64,000 nt of DNA from Tricholoma matsutake (GCA_026075535.2 AP026544.2:9424001-9488000); one strand, 5' to 3'. Positions 12,492 through 24,237 are shown, counted from the first letter of the stretch. Numbers and translations are program-made. The notes: generated by a model from the letters alone, not told the origin.

Positions 12492-13132
12492 ATGAAAATG
12501 ATTTTACCAAGTCATTTGAGGGGGAGTTTGAATATGCTGTGCACTTCCCAGCATCTCAAGCAATATGACCCTTTGGAAAACAGATCACATGAGGAAACTA
12601 TGAGCATGTGGGTGCATGCTGAGTTTGTTGACATGTTTACAACTTTCATTTCTCTTGCTAGCACATCCATAACTCAACACCAACACAGACTTGTCTTGTG
12701 GTCTGTCCTGAGGCACATGTTGTGTCTTTACCAGTGAGGAGCATTTTGGACTCTCAGCTGCCTTCTGTTCTCAAAGATCATGCTGATGGGACACATCTAG
12801 ATAGCTATCCTGTCAACAATTCAGTGGATGAGGATGAAGTCTATATCACAGCTGCAGATGCCACCCCTTCTGCCACCAGCACCACCTTGTCAAACTTAGC
12901 ATGCCCTCAGCACAGATCTAGGTGGTTAGAGCCAGTGGATTCTGGATTGGCATGTAGGGTGGAAACACATGGTGTTGAGGGGGGCTGTGGTTGGTCTGGA
13001 CCACCAGGGACATGTTATCTTCCACGAGACACATCAAGAGTTGTCATGACATGTGACCCACATTTTTTGTCCCATTCTCATGTAAGTCCCTTATTATTGG
13101 CCAATACATGTGTTTTCTCTTTAGAACTTTAA
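12492..13132 (+). pseudogene. Unknown coding-like segment
   Basis: Two overlapping plus-strand frames (12492-12737 and 12698-13132) give non-repetitive peptides, for example LPSVLKDHADGTHLDSYPV and CYLPRDTSRVVMTCDPH. Several Cys/His are present, but I recognise no family. The frames change mid-way, as expected from a frameshift or unrecognised intron. It may be an exon remnant of a transposon gene. Confidence 0.2.
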
Positions 13133-14900
13133 ATCTCCACTCATTTACTGCACTATTTTATGCCATATTGTCTAGCTTCACCAGATTCTCCACACCAAGG
13201 GCTTAGACTTTGAAATTTCTTGCCTAGGTTGGGAGTGCATGTGATGGGAATGCTCATGTGATCTGTTTTCTAAAGGGTCATATTGCAGGTGTTCTTCCCA
13301 GCACTGCCAAGGACCATGTAAAATGCATTTTTGCTTCATTTTTGTTATTTTTGCTTTCCAGGATGTTCACAGTAGCCATTTTTCACATCATTCTGATCGT
13401 TCTTCTGCCAAACATGCACCAAAAATGAATCCAAAAATAAGCCAAAAATGGCCCAAAAATGTTTACCATGAACACTAAGATAGGGTTCGTTCACTCTGTA
13501 CTACATCACATGACAAAAGAGTGACAAACTGTGACATTTCACAATTTTTCTAATTCAAGCTTCAAATCCTAGTTTACTACAAATTTAGTTCTGAGACCCC
13601 CACTGAAATCCATTTCTGAAGAGGGTCTCAGTTACTGATCAACAGATTTTGCCCTGTAACCAGAGAAATAGCATTTGATCAATATCTACCATTTTGAGTA
13701 ATGATCAGCAAACCCTGAGAATGCAATTAGACGCAATACATCTGGAAAAATATTGCAGTCGAGAGTCTATGGGGAGGCACAGCAAGCGGTATCTCAATCT
13801 TAGACAGTATTCACAGCCTAAAAAGTGAAAATTTGGTATAGTATACCCTGATAAAGAAAATGTAAGACTTATGTTAATTAGAAGATTGTAAATACACCTT
13901 ATGAAAAATTATAATAACCAGGTACCTCTGACACCAAAGCATGCTAGGACTCAATATATAATACCCATTGACTGTTCCAGGAGTCCTATATCCACCAACA
14001 GAAACTTACATCTAGCGCAACATATTTATTCTGCTTTTAATTCACTAGTATATGTTGGGATCAGCTGCCTGCAGTCGCCTGTAATCAGCCTAGCTTGATC
14101 TGAGAAATGCTATTATTGGAACATGGTCCATTTATAAGTTGTAATCTATACAGACCATAGTATAGGAGAATGTAAGAGGTTCCTCTCAGAGTTTAACTCC
14201 CACTACCTCTCAGCATAAGTCTACGCTCCTCATCCTATTCCCCTGTCATTATTCTAATAGTATATAATTACTTACTAAACATAGTACATAGTTTTACATA
14301 CATTAGTGTACATATATACCTACCCACTATGTACATAGTAGCTAGTTATCCTTTATCTATGAGACATGCTAATAACTGTACATGTTTGATGATTACAGAT
14401 CAGTCACACTTGAGTCACTGCACATGTGATGTAGTAGAGAGTGAACAAAACCTATCTTATTGGCTTGATAGTGGTGTTTGTGGACAACCACAAGGATAGA
14501 AAACAAGCTAAGGGCAGGGGAGATATGGTAGTCCAAAGATTTTCATTGAGAGTGTGGCTGTGCACATGACAAAACTGTGTCATGTTGAGACCCAAATAAC
14601 TGCAGTTGCTCAAGAATCAAATTATCTGTCAGTGGGAATATATGGAGTGCAGGGATGAAATGCCATGAGTATGGGCCCCAGGAATAGGGAGAGAGAACAG
14701 TGAGACACCAAGACTTTCAGATCAAGAACAAATGAAAAGCAAAAGATGAGGTATCAAGGAGACCTGAGTGCATGCAGTAATGGAACTGACAATCACACCT
14801 AGCATTATGTCTGAAACAGCCATGGTGGCAGACCCAGAATACCATATATTGCAGGTGGTAGGCTAACAAGGCCAAATGCAGCCTCAATACTGGCATGGGA
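13133..14900. other. AT-rich stretch without genes
   Basis: No supported frame or known repeat. A possible short MITE lies at 13367-13476: GTTCACAGTAGCCATTTTT at the left pairs roughly with AAAAATGTTTACCATGAAC at the right. Its left motif is also at 9533. Confidence 0.35.
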
Positions 14901-14925
14901 ACTCGATACTGGCTATCGAGACCAC

Positions 14926-14958
<33 letters not shown>

Positions 14959-14960
14959 CC
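14926..14960. repeat. (AAC)n microsatellite
   Basis: About eleven near-perfect AAC triplets. The minus-strand poly-Val frame over it is an artefact. Confidence 0.9.
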
Positions 14961-15139
14961 CACCCCGCTCTCACAAGCCATTCTCAAGGGCTCTCACTGC
15001 TCTAAATTCACTCTCCAGCCTTCTATCAACCTATTACAGCCTAATTCCCCCCTTTTCACTACCAAACCTACTAACTCTACATGTCCATCAAGTTGTCAGT
15101 GTTATCACTGTGAGTCTCCTTTTGTCAGGACCATGAGAG

Positions 15140-16249
15140 CCCCAGAATCATGGCAAGTGCTCCCATCCCTGCTCCCACTCCCACTCCTACCACTCCTCCC
15201 TGAACCACCACAAAACCAAAACCTCCGTTCACCCCACACATGAAAAAATGAGGCCGTTGCCAGGCCAACAACTCCAGAATCAGATAATGGTTATGATGAC
15301 AACTTCTCACTCACCATGCTGCCAAAGGGTCACCAGCTTATTGTGCATGGCGTCATCTCTACATTGAATGAGAGCCCTGCTACCTTGATTAAGAAACTAT
15401 TGAGTTGGATCCCTGTTACAAGGACTTTGCAACCTCTGGTCTAGATGTGCAACCTTTCAGTGATCATGCATCCCTCTCCTCTGCCTGCTATGTCGAGATC
15501 ATGTCTAATGGTGAGACTGAACCCCATGTTGACCTCCTCGAGCTCATTATGGATGCCCTTCTGGAGGCCAGGCCAGAATTGGAGGTTAGATGGAGTGTGA
15601 GCAAAAATGGTAGAAGTGATAAGTGATTGTCATGCTGTCTCCTTGACCTATACCCTGGTGTCACTGACTGCTCAGCCATCCCACCCAATCATCTCCCACT
15701 TCTTAAGGCCCACATTGAGAAAAAGGGTTTCAAGATTGCCAGCATATTTGCATCATACAGTGGTCCTCAGATCACATTCCTCATGCCTTCCAATGCAGAT
15801 CATTTCAATGCACTGCAGTTCATTGATGTCCCAGTCAAAGTTTCCAAGGATTGAGTTCGCATCGAGCCACTCAAAGAGATCCAAATCCAGCACCCCTTTG
15901 AGCTCGTTGTCAAGGGTGCCCATGACTTTGATTTTCTTGAAAGTGTCCTGGAGAAGTGGATCAAGAAGATTGTTCCCCACTCTCTTATCGAGATGCGCAC
16001 CATGCTGCTCAACACCAACCTCATCATCTTCTCGATGTTGACATGGGCTGACACAGTCAAAATGCTGCATAGTGTTGACTCATTCCATCAATGCTTTCAT
16101 GACCAACTCTCTGCGCCTTGACTCCTCTGGGATTACAGCAATGATCCTCTCAACAAGAACTCTCTCGGTGATTAGGTTGCAAAGGGTGCAACCCAGATCA
16201 GTGGAAATGTGGCATCCCTATGTTGTCAGATCCAGGAGCTCCATGGTGA
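15140..16249 (+). pseudogene. Unknown decayed gene, truncated by the 8.5-kb TIR element
   Basis: Plus-strand peptides form one diverged protein across frames. In order these are a Pro-rich start, LLELIMDALLEARPELEVRW, HLPLLKAHIEKKGFKIASIF, IRIEPLKEIQIQHPFELVV-like, GAHDFDFLESVLEKWIKKIV and LTWADTVKMLHSVDSF. It resembles repetitive ORF1/Gag-like fungal proteins, but I cannot name the family. At least three stops or frameshifts are present. The last residues (QIQELHG) are cut at 16250. Frame continues across the element: removing 16250-24781 plus one CATGGTGA leaves ...ELHGEVTV, before an LTR starts at 24798. Confidence 0.5.
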
Positions 16250-17354
16250 CAGTAATTTACACTGCCCCATATGTACTGCACAGACTGTGCAGACTCCATG
16301 TGGAGTCCAACCATCTGGTGACCAAAATGCAAAATTACACCCCTTTTGGCATGGACTCCACCCCAGTCCACCCCAGTCCATGCAGAGTCTGCATAAGTCC
16401 ACCCAGAGTCTGCATAAGTCTGTGCTGAGTCTGCACTTGTAAGGGTCATTGCATAAACACTACTGACTAGCTTACAGATACAAGGATCAACTACATGTCA
16501 CTATCATCATCAGTGTCATATGATATGCACACTTTTTTGCCCTTCTTGGGCTTAGGTTCCTTCCCCTTGCTTCCCTTTCTCATTCTTCTTTTCAGTTGTT
16601 TTTGGCTCGGTTTTCTTCTTCTTGGCTTTTGTAGCCTTGTTGTCAACTGTTGAGATGGCATGCTTACAGCCAGCAGGAGTCACCATGTCATTGGTAGCAG
16701 TACACAATTAAGATCAAATAAAATTTATTACCTACATCCCTCACATCTAATGTGAGGGATACAATGCAATTAACTACATAAAAAACACCCTCCCTTGCAC
16801 CTTGTGTGAGGGGGAGTCCTACAAATATTTATTTACATACAAGACTCACCTGCATTGGATGTGAGGGGAGGGCGACAATTATAAATAAAAAGAAAATCCC
16901 CTCGCCCATGTAAAATGTGGGGGAGGGGGAAGGCATTAATATGAATGAAAAAAAACCCATCCCAGGGCAAAATGCGGGGGAGGGGGCAGTGTCTCGTTGT
17001 GGTGCCTGCCTTCCTGCATGCATCTCCATGGTAAAGAAATAAGACAAGAAAAAAAAAACCTACAGCCCAAGGGACATCAATGTCCCTTGGGCCCTCTTGC
17101 ATCATGGTGGGTGCGTCTTCCTGGTTGCATTGTCCTGGTGGGGGTTGTCCTGGGCGGCTTTCATCTGTTGCTGCTGTTGCCATCATTGTCCCATGTGGTT
17201 GCTGTAGTTGTGTCATTCCTGTCATCCTGTGTCCTGTGGTGCTCCTCGTTGGGCTCCCCACTGTGTGTTCCCATTGTCATTCCCCTCATTGTCATTGCCA
17301 TTCCACCTGCAATCCACCCCCCGAGCAGTGGATCATGGGGCTGGAGGCAGGTGG

Positions 17355-18015
17355 CACTACTGGGGCTGACCTGTGTTTCCCACAGAAACACAGCCTTAGA
17401 AACTTGTTTTAAGACTTCTGATGTGTATATCCTTTGGATATTCTTAATATGTATGTAAAAGAAATGTCAGGGAAATATTCTACCTGTATCCAAGCTGTAT
17501 CTGCAAGGAACATAAAAGGTGTATTCTACAATGTTTCTTGCAGATCCCTTCTGGAGACATTTTTCATGTTCCCTTTGTGTAAGTTAAGGAAACACTTTTT
17601 ATGTAATTATGGCTGTATCTGCAGAAAACACTTGACATATATTTTATTATGTGTTTTCTATGGATCCATGCAAAGAACAAAGGGGTTACCATGGTTACAC
17701 ATGTATCCCTAGGAAACATATAATAAAATCACATGTTAAATGTTTTCTGCAGATACAGGCATAATTACATAAAAGTGTTTCTTTAACTTACACAAAGGGA
17801 ACATGAAAAATGTTTCCAGAAGGGATCTGCAAGAAACATTGTAGAATACACCTTTTATGTTCCTTGCAGATACAGCTTGGATACAGGTAGAATATTTCCC
17901 TGACATTTCTTTTACATACATTTTAAGAATATCCAAAGGATATACACATCAGAAGTCTTAAAACAAGTTTCTAAGGCTGTGTTTCTGTGGGAAACACAGG
18001 TCAGCCCCAGTAGTG
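17355..18015. mobile_element. CACTA-type foldback MITE, TSD TGG
   Basis: Starts CACTACTGGGGCTGACC and ends with its reverse complement. The two halves pair over roughly 300 bp each. TGG flanks both sides (17352-17354 and 18016-18018), the 3-bp duplication expected for CACTA elements. The short frames in both arms are mirror images and not genes. Confidence 0.85.
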
Positions 18016-18447
18016 TGGTGTGTCATTGGCCCTGTTGTTGTTGTCCATCATGGTTGGTGGCCATGCTTCACGTTCTGGGGGGTTCTGGTGCTGGTAGACA
18101 GTGGCATCATTGTTTTCATCGCCTGCACACACTCACAATCCACCCTATGAGCAGAGGCTCGCAGGCGTGTGTGGGTGTGTGATCCGTTTCGAGGGGTCTC
18201 CTAGTTTGGAGGGGTTAGGGGGGGGGGGGGTAGGTGCAGTACTTTACACTCCCCCCCCCCCCCAGTCTGAGCGGACTCCACTTGGACACACTCGGACACT
18301 CGGACTGTCCAAGGACTTCACTCAGACTCTGCTCAGACTCTGCTCGGACTTTGCTCAGACAACATCAATTGTGCATTTACTTACACCTTTAAAGTTCCAG
18401 ACTTACAGAAATTCTTATAAGTCTCACAAAATGATGTGTGCACAGCA

Positions 18448-18520
18448 GGAATTGAACCAACAGCCTTCTGGATTAGCAATCACATGACGACCAAACATGC
18501 ACACTCTACCACTTAAGTCA
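18448..18520 (-). promoter_or_regulatory. tRNA-like A/B boxes facing the left terminus
   Basis: On the minus strand TGACTTAAGTGG (A-box-like) is followed after about 50 nt by GGTTCAATTCC (B-box-like). Transcription would run towards the left TIR. Nearly the same unit occurs at 34757, 43948 and 52624. Confidence 0.6.
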
Positions 18521-19038
18521 AGTAGTCATTTCAAGTCACATACATTATATCTATTTATTACTGAAATCTAATCTTTTTATATATCATGAGATTATTAAAT
18601 TGACCCCCTCGCATCTGTGAGAGGGGTAATTAATGTGTGATACTAGGCCCTCCCCTCGCAAGCTTGAGGGGAGGGGGCCATAACTATCAATAATAAAAAT
18701 AAATTAAAAACACCCACCACAAGCAACTGTTGCTCATGGCAGTGTTCATCTCTCCCCGGGTCGTCCCCTGGCAGTCTCACTCTACTGTCCCCATTCTTCT
18801 CCCCCCCGAACCACCCCACAAGCAGATGCTTGTAGGCATGGGGCAGGTGTCATCGTGGGTGTCCCCACTTGTCGTCGTCTCCCTTCCCTCTTGTCTCCCT
18901 TCCCTCTTGTCTCCCTTCCCCCTCATCTCCCTTCCCCCTCATCTCTTCACCCTCACCTTCCACCCTGTGAGCAGGGGCTCACAGCAGTGGTGGTGGTGGT
19001 GTCCCCCCATCATTGTCATTGCCAGTAGTAGTTTGTAG

Positions 19039-19135
19039 CTAAAAAAAGTTGGTTAGCATTGAAAAATGAAATGAGAAAAGGAAAAAAAAAACTTACCTAG
19101 GACCCAAGAGACATTGATGTCTCTTGGGCCTTTTT
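19039..19135 (-). other. Hairpin plus intron-like module
   Basis: On the minus strand a GGCCCAAGAGAC/GTCTCTTGGG hairpin (19102-19130) is followed by CCTAG and a 58-nt segment. That segment starts GTAAGT, has GCTAACCAAC as branch-like site, and ends TTTTTTTAG (19096 down to 19039). The minus-strand copies of this family at 54113-54207 and 34212-34275 share it. Confidence 0.6.
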
Positions 19136-19462
19136 TGTCTCCCTGTCGGTACCTGCACTCTCGCACCCCCCATCCACCCTGCGAGCAGTTGCCTGCAGCA
19201 GTTATGGGGGGTGCTGGCTGTCATTGGTGTCTCCCCTGATTGTTGTTGTTCCACCCGTCGTCCACCCTACGAGCAGTGGCTCATAGGGCTGGGGCAGGTG
19301 GTGTCATCATTCCCTGTCATCATCGTCATTGTTGTTAGCAGCTGCTCTCCCCCATGCAAGCAGTTGCTTGCACTGGCAGGGGCAGGTGCTGGGTTGTGGT
19401 CTGGTCGTTGTTCCTCATTTGGTGGTTTTGAGGTCATTGTGCTGCTACAGTATAGATATAAC

Positions 19463-19563
19463 CTATAATTAATGAAAAAATGTGTTAGCTTAAAGAAAAC
19501 ATGAGAAAAGAAAAAAGAAAAAACTCACCTGGGGCCCAAACAACGATAGAGTTGTTTGGGCCC
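19463..19563 (-). other. Hairpin plus intron-like module
   Basis: A GGGCCCAAACAAC/GTTGTTTGGGCCC stem (19533-19563) precedes CCAG and a 66-nt GTGAGT...TTATAG segment (19528 down to 19463) containing GCTAACAC. The counterpart at 54535-54636 has a changed stem (AAACGATGAC...GTCATTT). Confidence 0.6.
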
Positions 19564-19789
19564 ATTTCATCATGTGCTGGCATGGGGCCCATGGCTGTGG
19601 GGTGTTCAGGGGGCAGTGGCAGCAGCAGGATGCGGGAGGGAGGTGTCATTGTCAAGTGGTGGTGGTGGTGGTGGTTGGTGATGATCAATGATGAGCTGGC
19701 ATCATCGTTGGTGATGCAGCTGTGTTGATTTGTCATCACAGCTGGGGCAGTACATAGAGAGATAAAACTATCTACCTATAATGATACTT

Positions 19790-19853
19790 TAGTCTAATGG
19801 TTATATTGTTGCCTTAAATGTACTTTATCATGTGACTATGAGGGTTCAATCCC
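19790..19853 (+). promoter_or_regulatory. tRNA-like A/B boxes facing the right terminus
   Basis: TAGTCTAATGG (A-box-like, 19790-19800) and GGTTCAATCCC (B-box-like, 19843-19853). The flanks do not fold as a full tRNA that I can recognise. A homologous unit is at 54858-54921. It differs from the unit at the left end of the same element. Confidence 0.65.
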
Positions 19854-19954
19854 TGTGGTAGCCACTGATTTTTCAGTCAATTATATAAGCAACTCAGACA
19901 GTCCTAGGACTGTATGAGTGCTGGTCCACTTGGACTCCGCTTGGATGCTTGGAC

Positions 19955-21214
19955 ATCTCTGGGTTATGGTCTCAAAGCCACAGATAGCCCAACATCACCT
20001 TCTGCTTTCCTAACTGAGTGACAGCAAAAAGGGCACATTCACTATGATCTTTGTAATAGAGGACCAGGTCTACAACCTCTCTGATGGCACCAGCTTCATT
20101 TGGGGACCCATCCACATTATAAACAGGTATCAGACACAAGAGTGAGCGAGTATTCAGGTGATGTTGTTGTGCACAATGGGCATCAATGAAGAGACCAGTC
20201 ACACCAGAGTCCAGGAGGGCAGAGACACCAAGTATCTGTCTAGTGTTGGTAGTCTGTAGTTTGATTGCTAGGTTCAAGGAATGTGTAGAGGGAGTGGATG
20301 CAACAATATATTTGTGGGGCATGGAGTGGAGGGAGAGATAGGAAGAGTAGGTACATCTTCAGCCAACTTCAAAGGGTCAGAGAGGGGAACAGTCATGGAA
20401 TCAGATTCATTTTCCAGGGATTCAACTGACAAAACTTCAAAGTGGTTATGGACAGGCAACAAGGGCATACAATTCACTCACTGCAAATAGAAAAATCCTG
20501 CTCCTCTACAACTTCTGATTTGATCTCCTCTGCAACCTGATCCTTTGCTTCCTTGACATCTACAAGCACCAACAGGTCCTGGAGGAGTTCATCTCACCCC
20601 TCAGGGGTAAGCATGCAAATATCCTGACAATGGGGACATGCTCTCACATGGCTATGGGCTGCATCAACATCCATTGGTGCTGGGACATTGACAGTTGGTG
20701 TGGGAGTCTAATAGACAGGAATGGGGTTATGTTGGGGGAGGGTTCAATTGAAGGTGTAGGGTGCATGAGTGGTGGTTGGAGCATGGAATGCAGAGTTGAA
20801 CACTGTATTTGTGAGTCAGTTCTCATCACAGAGTGAAGCAGCTTCATACCAAGCATAGATATCATTGTCTGTTGAGTGCCCTTCCAACATCTGTGCAATC
20901 TGGTCCTGAATCTCTCAGTTGAGGCCCCATCAGAACTTCACCACCACTGGTAGCCCACTTCCATATCCTGCCATGTCCACCAAATCCTTAAGCCTGTCAA
21001 TATAATCATCCACAGATTGAGATGGCTGATGGTAAGAGGATGACCCAAGCCATGTCACTGCTTGGTGGCGCTCATTGAGTCGACAAAAGTGGCATACAAA
21101 CTCTGCTCAAAAGTCACCCCAAGTGGAGAAAGGTAGAGCACCAAGCTCTTCAGTTTGGCACAGAATATGGTCCATGTAGAGATAGGTGTGTTCAGATTTC
21201 ATGTATGTGAAGGG
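19955..21214 (-). pseudogene. Captured Ty3/Gypsy Gag-protease fragment
   Basis: On the minus strand a Gag region reads through ALPFSTWGDF, SQSVDDYIDRLKDLVDMAGY and VVVKFRRGLN, typical of retrotransposon Gag. A Cys-rich patch (CPHCQDIC) follows, then a retropepsin region with ALLDSGVTGLFID (D-S-G active site). Stops are scattered and there is no RT, integrase or LTR. The homologous element at 52271-55193 has uninterrupted sequence at this point, and the junctions show no target duplication. This looks like capture of a fragment and not insertion of a whole retrotransposon. Confidence 0.75.
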
Positions 21215-21673
21215 TCCTAGGACAGTCCAAGGACTCAGCTCGGACTCAGCTCGGACTGGACATCTAGTTTGGCAGGACTCTTTCAGCCAAAGAAGTCTGA
21301 GCAAAGTCTGAGCAAAGTCCTTGGACAGTCCGAGACAGTCCGAGTGTCTGAGCGGAGTCCGCTCAGATTGGGGGGGGGGAGTGTAAAGACCTCTGGTAGG
21401 TGGGTGCTTACCTGTTGTGTAGGCTGTGGGCATGTGTTACACATTTTTCACAGTCGGCGGTCTTGTCATCATCATTCCACCCACCATCCACCCCATGAGC
21501 AGTTGCTCATGAGGCTGGAGGTGGGTGGTGTGTTGGCATTGTCATGGGATTCTACTTGGGGGGGTTGAGCATGTCAGTGTGACGTGGTGCACATATGGGG
21601 TTGCTGGGTGCCCACCCCATGGGTATCCCCCTTCTGGGGTCTCCCAGCGTCCCTCTGCACCCTCCTAGCCCAT

Positions 21674-21814
21674 TGGAGACATGCTGAGTCTCCTAGGCTC
21701 TAGCTATGCCCAAGATGACATAGTTGTAGTGATGATGCCTATGTACATGTGACTCTGCTACTGACTACCCAGTCACATGGCTACCTGGAGTAGGTGACCA
21801 CTCACCCTACTCCA
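21674..21814 (-). repeat. 3' LTR-like repeat of copy 2
   Basis: 141 bp, near-identical to 23889-24029. CCAT lies immediately outside at 21670-21673. Confidence 0.85.
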
Positions 21815-21959
21815 TCTGCCCATCTCCCAAATGGCGACATCCTCGTTGCAGCAGAAAAAGAGGAACAAGAACAATAGGTGTAAAAAATAATGTAACAATG
21901 AAGCTAAGAAAATTCTATGGTTGATAAGAAAAATATGACAAGAAACAACTCAGCACAGT

Positions 21960-23835
21960 GGTGTCCATCCCAAAGCATGAAGGGCATGGCTTAAGTTGAT
22001 GAGACAGGGGTCTTGATCCCAGTCAAGCTTTGGAGCAGGAGGAGCAGGAGGAGCAATGGTTCTCCAAAGGGAACAGTAATGATGGGTCGTCCTCGTCCAA
22101 TACCAGAGGGATGACGTCGGGTGATAAATGCTTGAGGCTGGTTGAAGAATGGAAGAGCTGGTGGAAGAGGTTTACAAGATGGAAAAATATTTGGTGGGGT
22201 TCATTGTTGAACAGTGTTGTATCATCAAACACACCTGCGTAAGGACTGAAATGGGCCTGGGAGGTTCAAACAAAGACCAGAGAGGTCTCATGGGGTGCAG
22301 GTGCAGCAGACAGGGGAATGGGGAGAGATTCCGCATCTTCTGCCCAGTCGAAACACATAGGCAGAGGCGAAATGGCTTGTTTAGGGCCAGGCTGGAGTGA
22401 GCTGGGGTGGATGAGTGGAGAACGGAATGCAGGGGGTGAACAGGGAGCTTCCACAGGTGCAGCAGGTGTCGTTGGTGATGCAGAAGTGATGGAGGACATG
22501 GGTGGTGGTAAAATGGCTCATTTCTGGGGGTTTGGTGTGAGCTGGGTGAATGGAACATGTTTGGGGGCCATTCTGGTGCGTGTAGGTGCATGATCTGTCA
22601 TTTCCTAGCTGTGGCCTGTGGTCCAGAGTGGGGTAGAGCAGGGGGTTGGGCCATCATTGGCAGACAGGACGTTGATGACGTGGCAGGCCACATGGATGCG
22701 TAAGGCATTTTCGTGGGCTGTTGGTGCATATCAGGGGCAGGGGGAGCAAGCAGGGGGGGACAGGGAAGTGTGGGAGGTTGTAGCAGTCGTTGTTGGAGAC
22801 AGTGGGGCTGGCAGGAGTCATCTGTTGAGGAGACAACACATTTCGATGAGTACAGTTGCTCATTGTCTCACAAATTCATTTCCTTGGCTGTAGACAGTTC
22901 ACATACGTCGTTTACAGCCAGTTTAATGATCTCTGAGGTGTTGGTGGTCGCCTGGGTGCTAGCTGTGGCCATAGCATTTGTTTGGAGGTGTTTGGGGCAG
23001 AAGTGGCTGCCGTTGTTGGCTGTGAGGTGGCAGTGGCGACAGGCAGCTCAGGGTGTGTGACAAAGGGCTGGGGACCTTGCAGGGGTTGGGTGGATCGACT
23101 TGGCAGCATGTGCCATCGTTTGCGAGGTGTTTGGAGCAGGTTTGGGGTGGAGGACGTCATTGTTGTGGTTGTTGTCAATGATGTTGACAATATTGATGGG
23201 GGCTGTGCTGGCATTGACAGTGGTGATGTAGCAATGTTGAGGGGAGTGCTGGGATGTATGTCGAGGGTTTGCATGGTCGTCTTGTTGGTTGTGGCAGTGG
23301 TTTTGGTGCATGGTTCCATTGTCTGCTTTCATTTGCACTCCTCACATCCATCCCTTATTCCTCCTCAGTAGGCCTCATCTAGCCTTTCCTCTACTTCTTT
23401 GCCCCATTGCTTGTAGGCTTCCATGTAGCCTGCTTGAAAACTGTATGCAAAGTGTTCATTCCGTAGATCCTGTATGCTTGGTGGTGGCTGTTTGTCATCC
23501 AAGTAGTCTAGAATGTAATTTATTAATTTTTTGAGTGTGCAGCTCGCTTTGTGTGCAGTGCATTCTTCCATGGACATCGAGGGAAGCTGTTCCAGTACTA
23601 ATAATGTCCATTTTTGGGCTTCTGTAAGTTCTGAGGCTGGTGAAACTGGGGCTGGGGCTGGGGCTGAGACTGTAACTGTAACTGGGGCTGGGACTACTGG
23701 GACTAAGACTGGGACTGGGACTAGGGACCTGAGATCTGGGAACTGAGTTTCTGACCAAACGAGAAGCTGGATGCGCCATGATGTGGCACATGGGAATGAC
23801 AGCCAAAGATTGCCAGAGAAAAAAGCAAAAGTCAC
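21960..23835 (-). pseudogene. Unknown protein of the LTR-bounded element, copy 2
   Basis: The minus-strand frame from about 23835 has a Val/Pro-rich repeat (VPVPVLVPVVPAPV), then a compact region EAQKWTLLVLEQLPSM, LKKLINYILDYLDD and GYMEAYKQWGKEVEERLDEA. A Thr/Ser/Pro-rich middle with stops follows. The C terminus near 21960 keeps the LDWDQDP and LSHALHALGW block shared with 6066-7766. Function unknown. The helical block after a primer-binding-like leader would fit a divergent structural protein, but this is inference. Frameshifts separate the pieces. Confidence 0.5.
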
Positions 23836-23888
23836 AAAAGCAAGCTAAGCAGTAGTGAGTGCATCGAATCATGCTCTCATCACCAAGA

Positions 23889-24029
23889 TGGAGATGTGCC
23901 GAGTCTCCTAGGCTCTAGCTATGCCCAAGACGACATAGTTGTAGTGATGATGCCTATGTACATGTGACTCTGCTACTGACTACCCAGTCACGTGACTACC
24001 TGGAGTAGGTGACCACTCACCCTACTCCA
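23889..24029 (-). repeat. 5' LTR-like repeat of copy 2
   Basis: Partner of 21674-21814. CCAT (24030-24033) lies outside. Confidence 0.85.
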
Positions 24030-24129
24030 CCATGTCGACAGCCTCACATCCCATTTTAATGTGGAGGAGGGGATTGGGTGGCTGTTGGCATGCATTACAC
24101 TTTTTTTGTTGTGGCAGGTTGTCCCCAGT

Positions 24130-24237
24130 AGTAAACAACCTAAAAAGCAATAAAATACAATTAGCTCATTTATAAAAACAAAAAGAAAAAAAAAAACTTA
24201 TCTGTGGCCCAAACAACAGTTGCCATCATTTGGGCCC
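24130..24237 (-). other. Hairpin plus intron-like module
   Basis: On the minus strand GGGCCCAAATGATGG...TGTTTGGGCC (24206-24237) precedes an A/T-rich segment starting GTAAGT-like (ATAAGT) and ending in TTTTAG before GTTGTTTAC. The stem has more mismatches than in the sister copies. Confidence 0.45.

Larger units (their letters stand above)
18237..21394. mobile_element. TIR element (hAT-like) with captured Gag-protease fragment, TSD GGTAGGTG
   Basis: Left end CAGTACTTTACACT then a C-tract. Right end is a G-tract, then GAGTGTAAAGACCTCT. GGTAGGTG is at 18229-18236 and 21395-21402. Inside each end are CGGAC-rich sub-repeats and a tRNA-like A/B-box pair facing outward. Centrally there are GAGCA palindromes and two hairpin/intron modules (19039-19135; 19463-19563). 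Without the captured piece (19955-21214) the element is about 1.9 kb. That matches 52271-55193 once its solo LTR is subtracted. Confidence 0.85.
21674..24029 (-). mobile_element. Small LTR-bounded single-gene element, copy 2
   Basis: Terminal repeats of 141 bp each (21674-21814 and 23889-24029), starting TGGAGA and ending CTCCA, are flanked by CCAT at 21670-21673 and 24030-24033. The visible differences between them are all transitions. On the minus strand TCTTGGTGATGAGAG follows the 5' repeat, like the leader of copy 1. GGGAGATGGGCAGA lies just before the 3' repeat as a purine-rich tract. One decayed ORF fills the interior. The unit is nested in the 16250-24781 element. Confidence 0.8.

Noticed and set aside
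14717..15136. Poly-Val / poly-Asn frames
   Set aside because: Translation of the (AAC)n microsatellite.
17434..17936. Two near-identical 66-92 aa frames on opposite strands (MDILNMYVKEMSGKYS...)
   Set aside because: They are the two arms of the CACTA foldback and mirror each other.
18016..18230. A separate gene upstream of 18237
   Set aside because: The sequence is homologous in reverse to 59980-60170 of another TIR element, so it is module DNA.
18730..19739. Pro/Ser/His-rich frames in the TIR elements
   Set aside because: They follow palindromes and C-rich repeats. The sister element does not keep the frames, and no codon-level conservation is visible.
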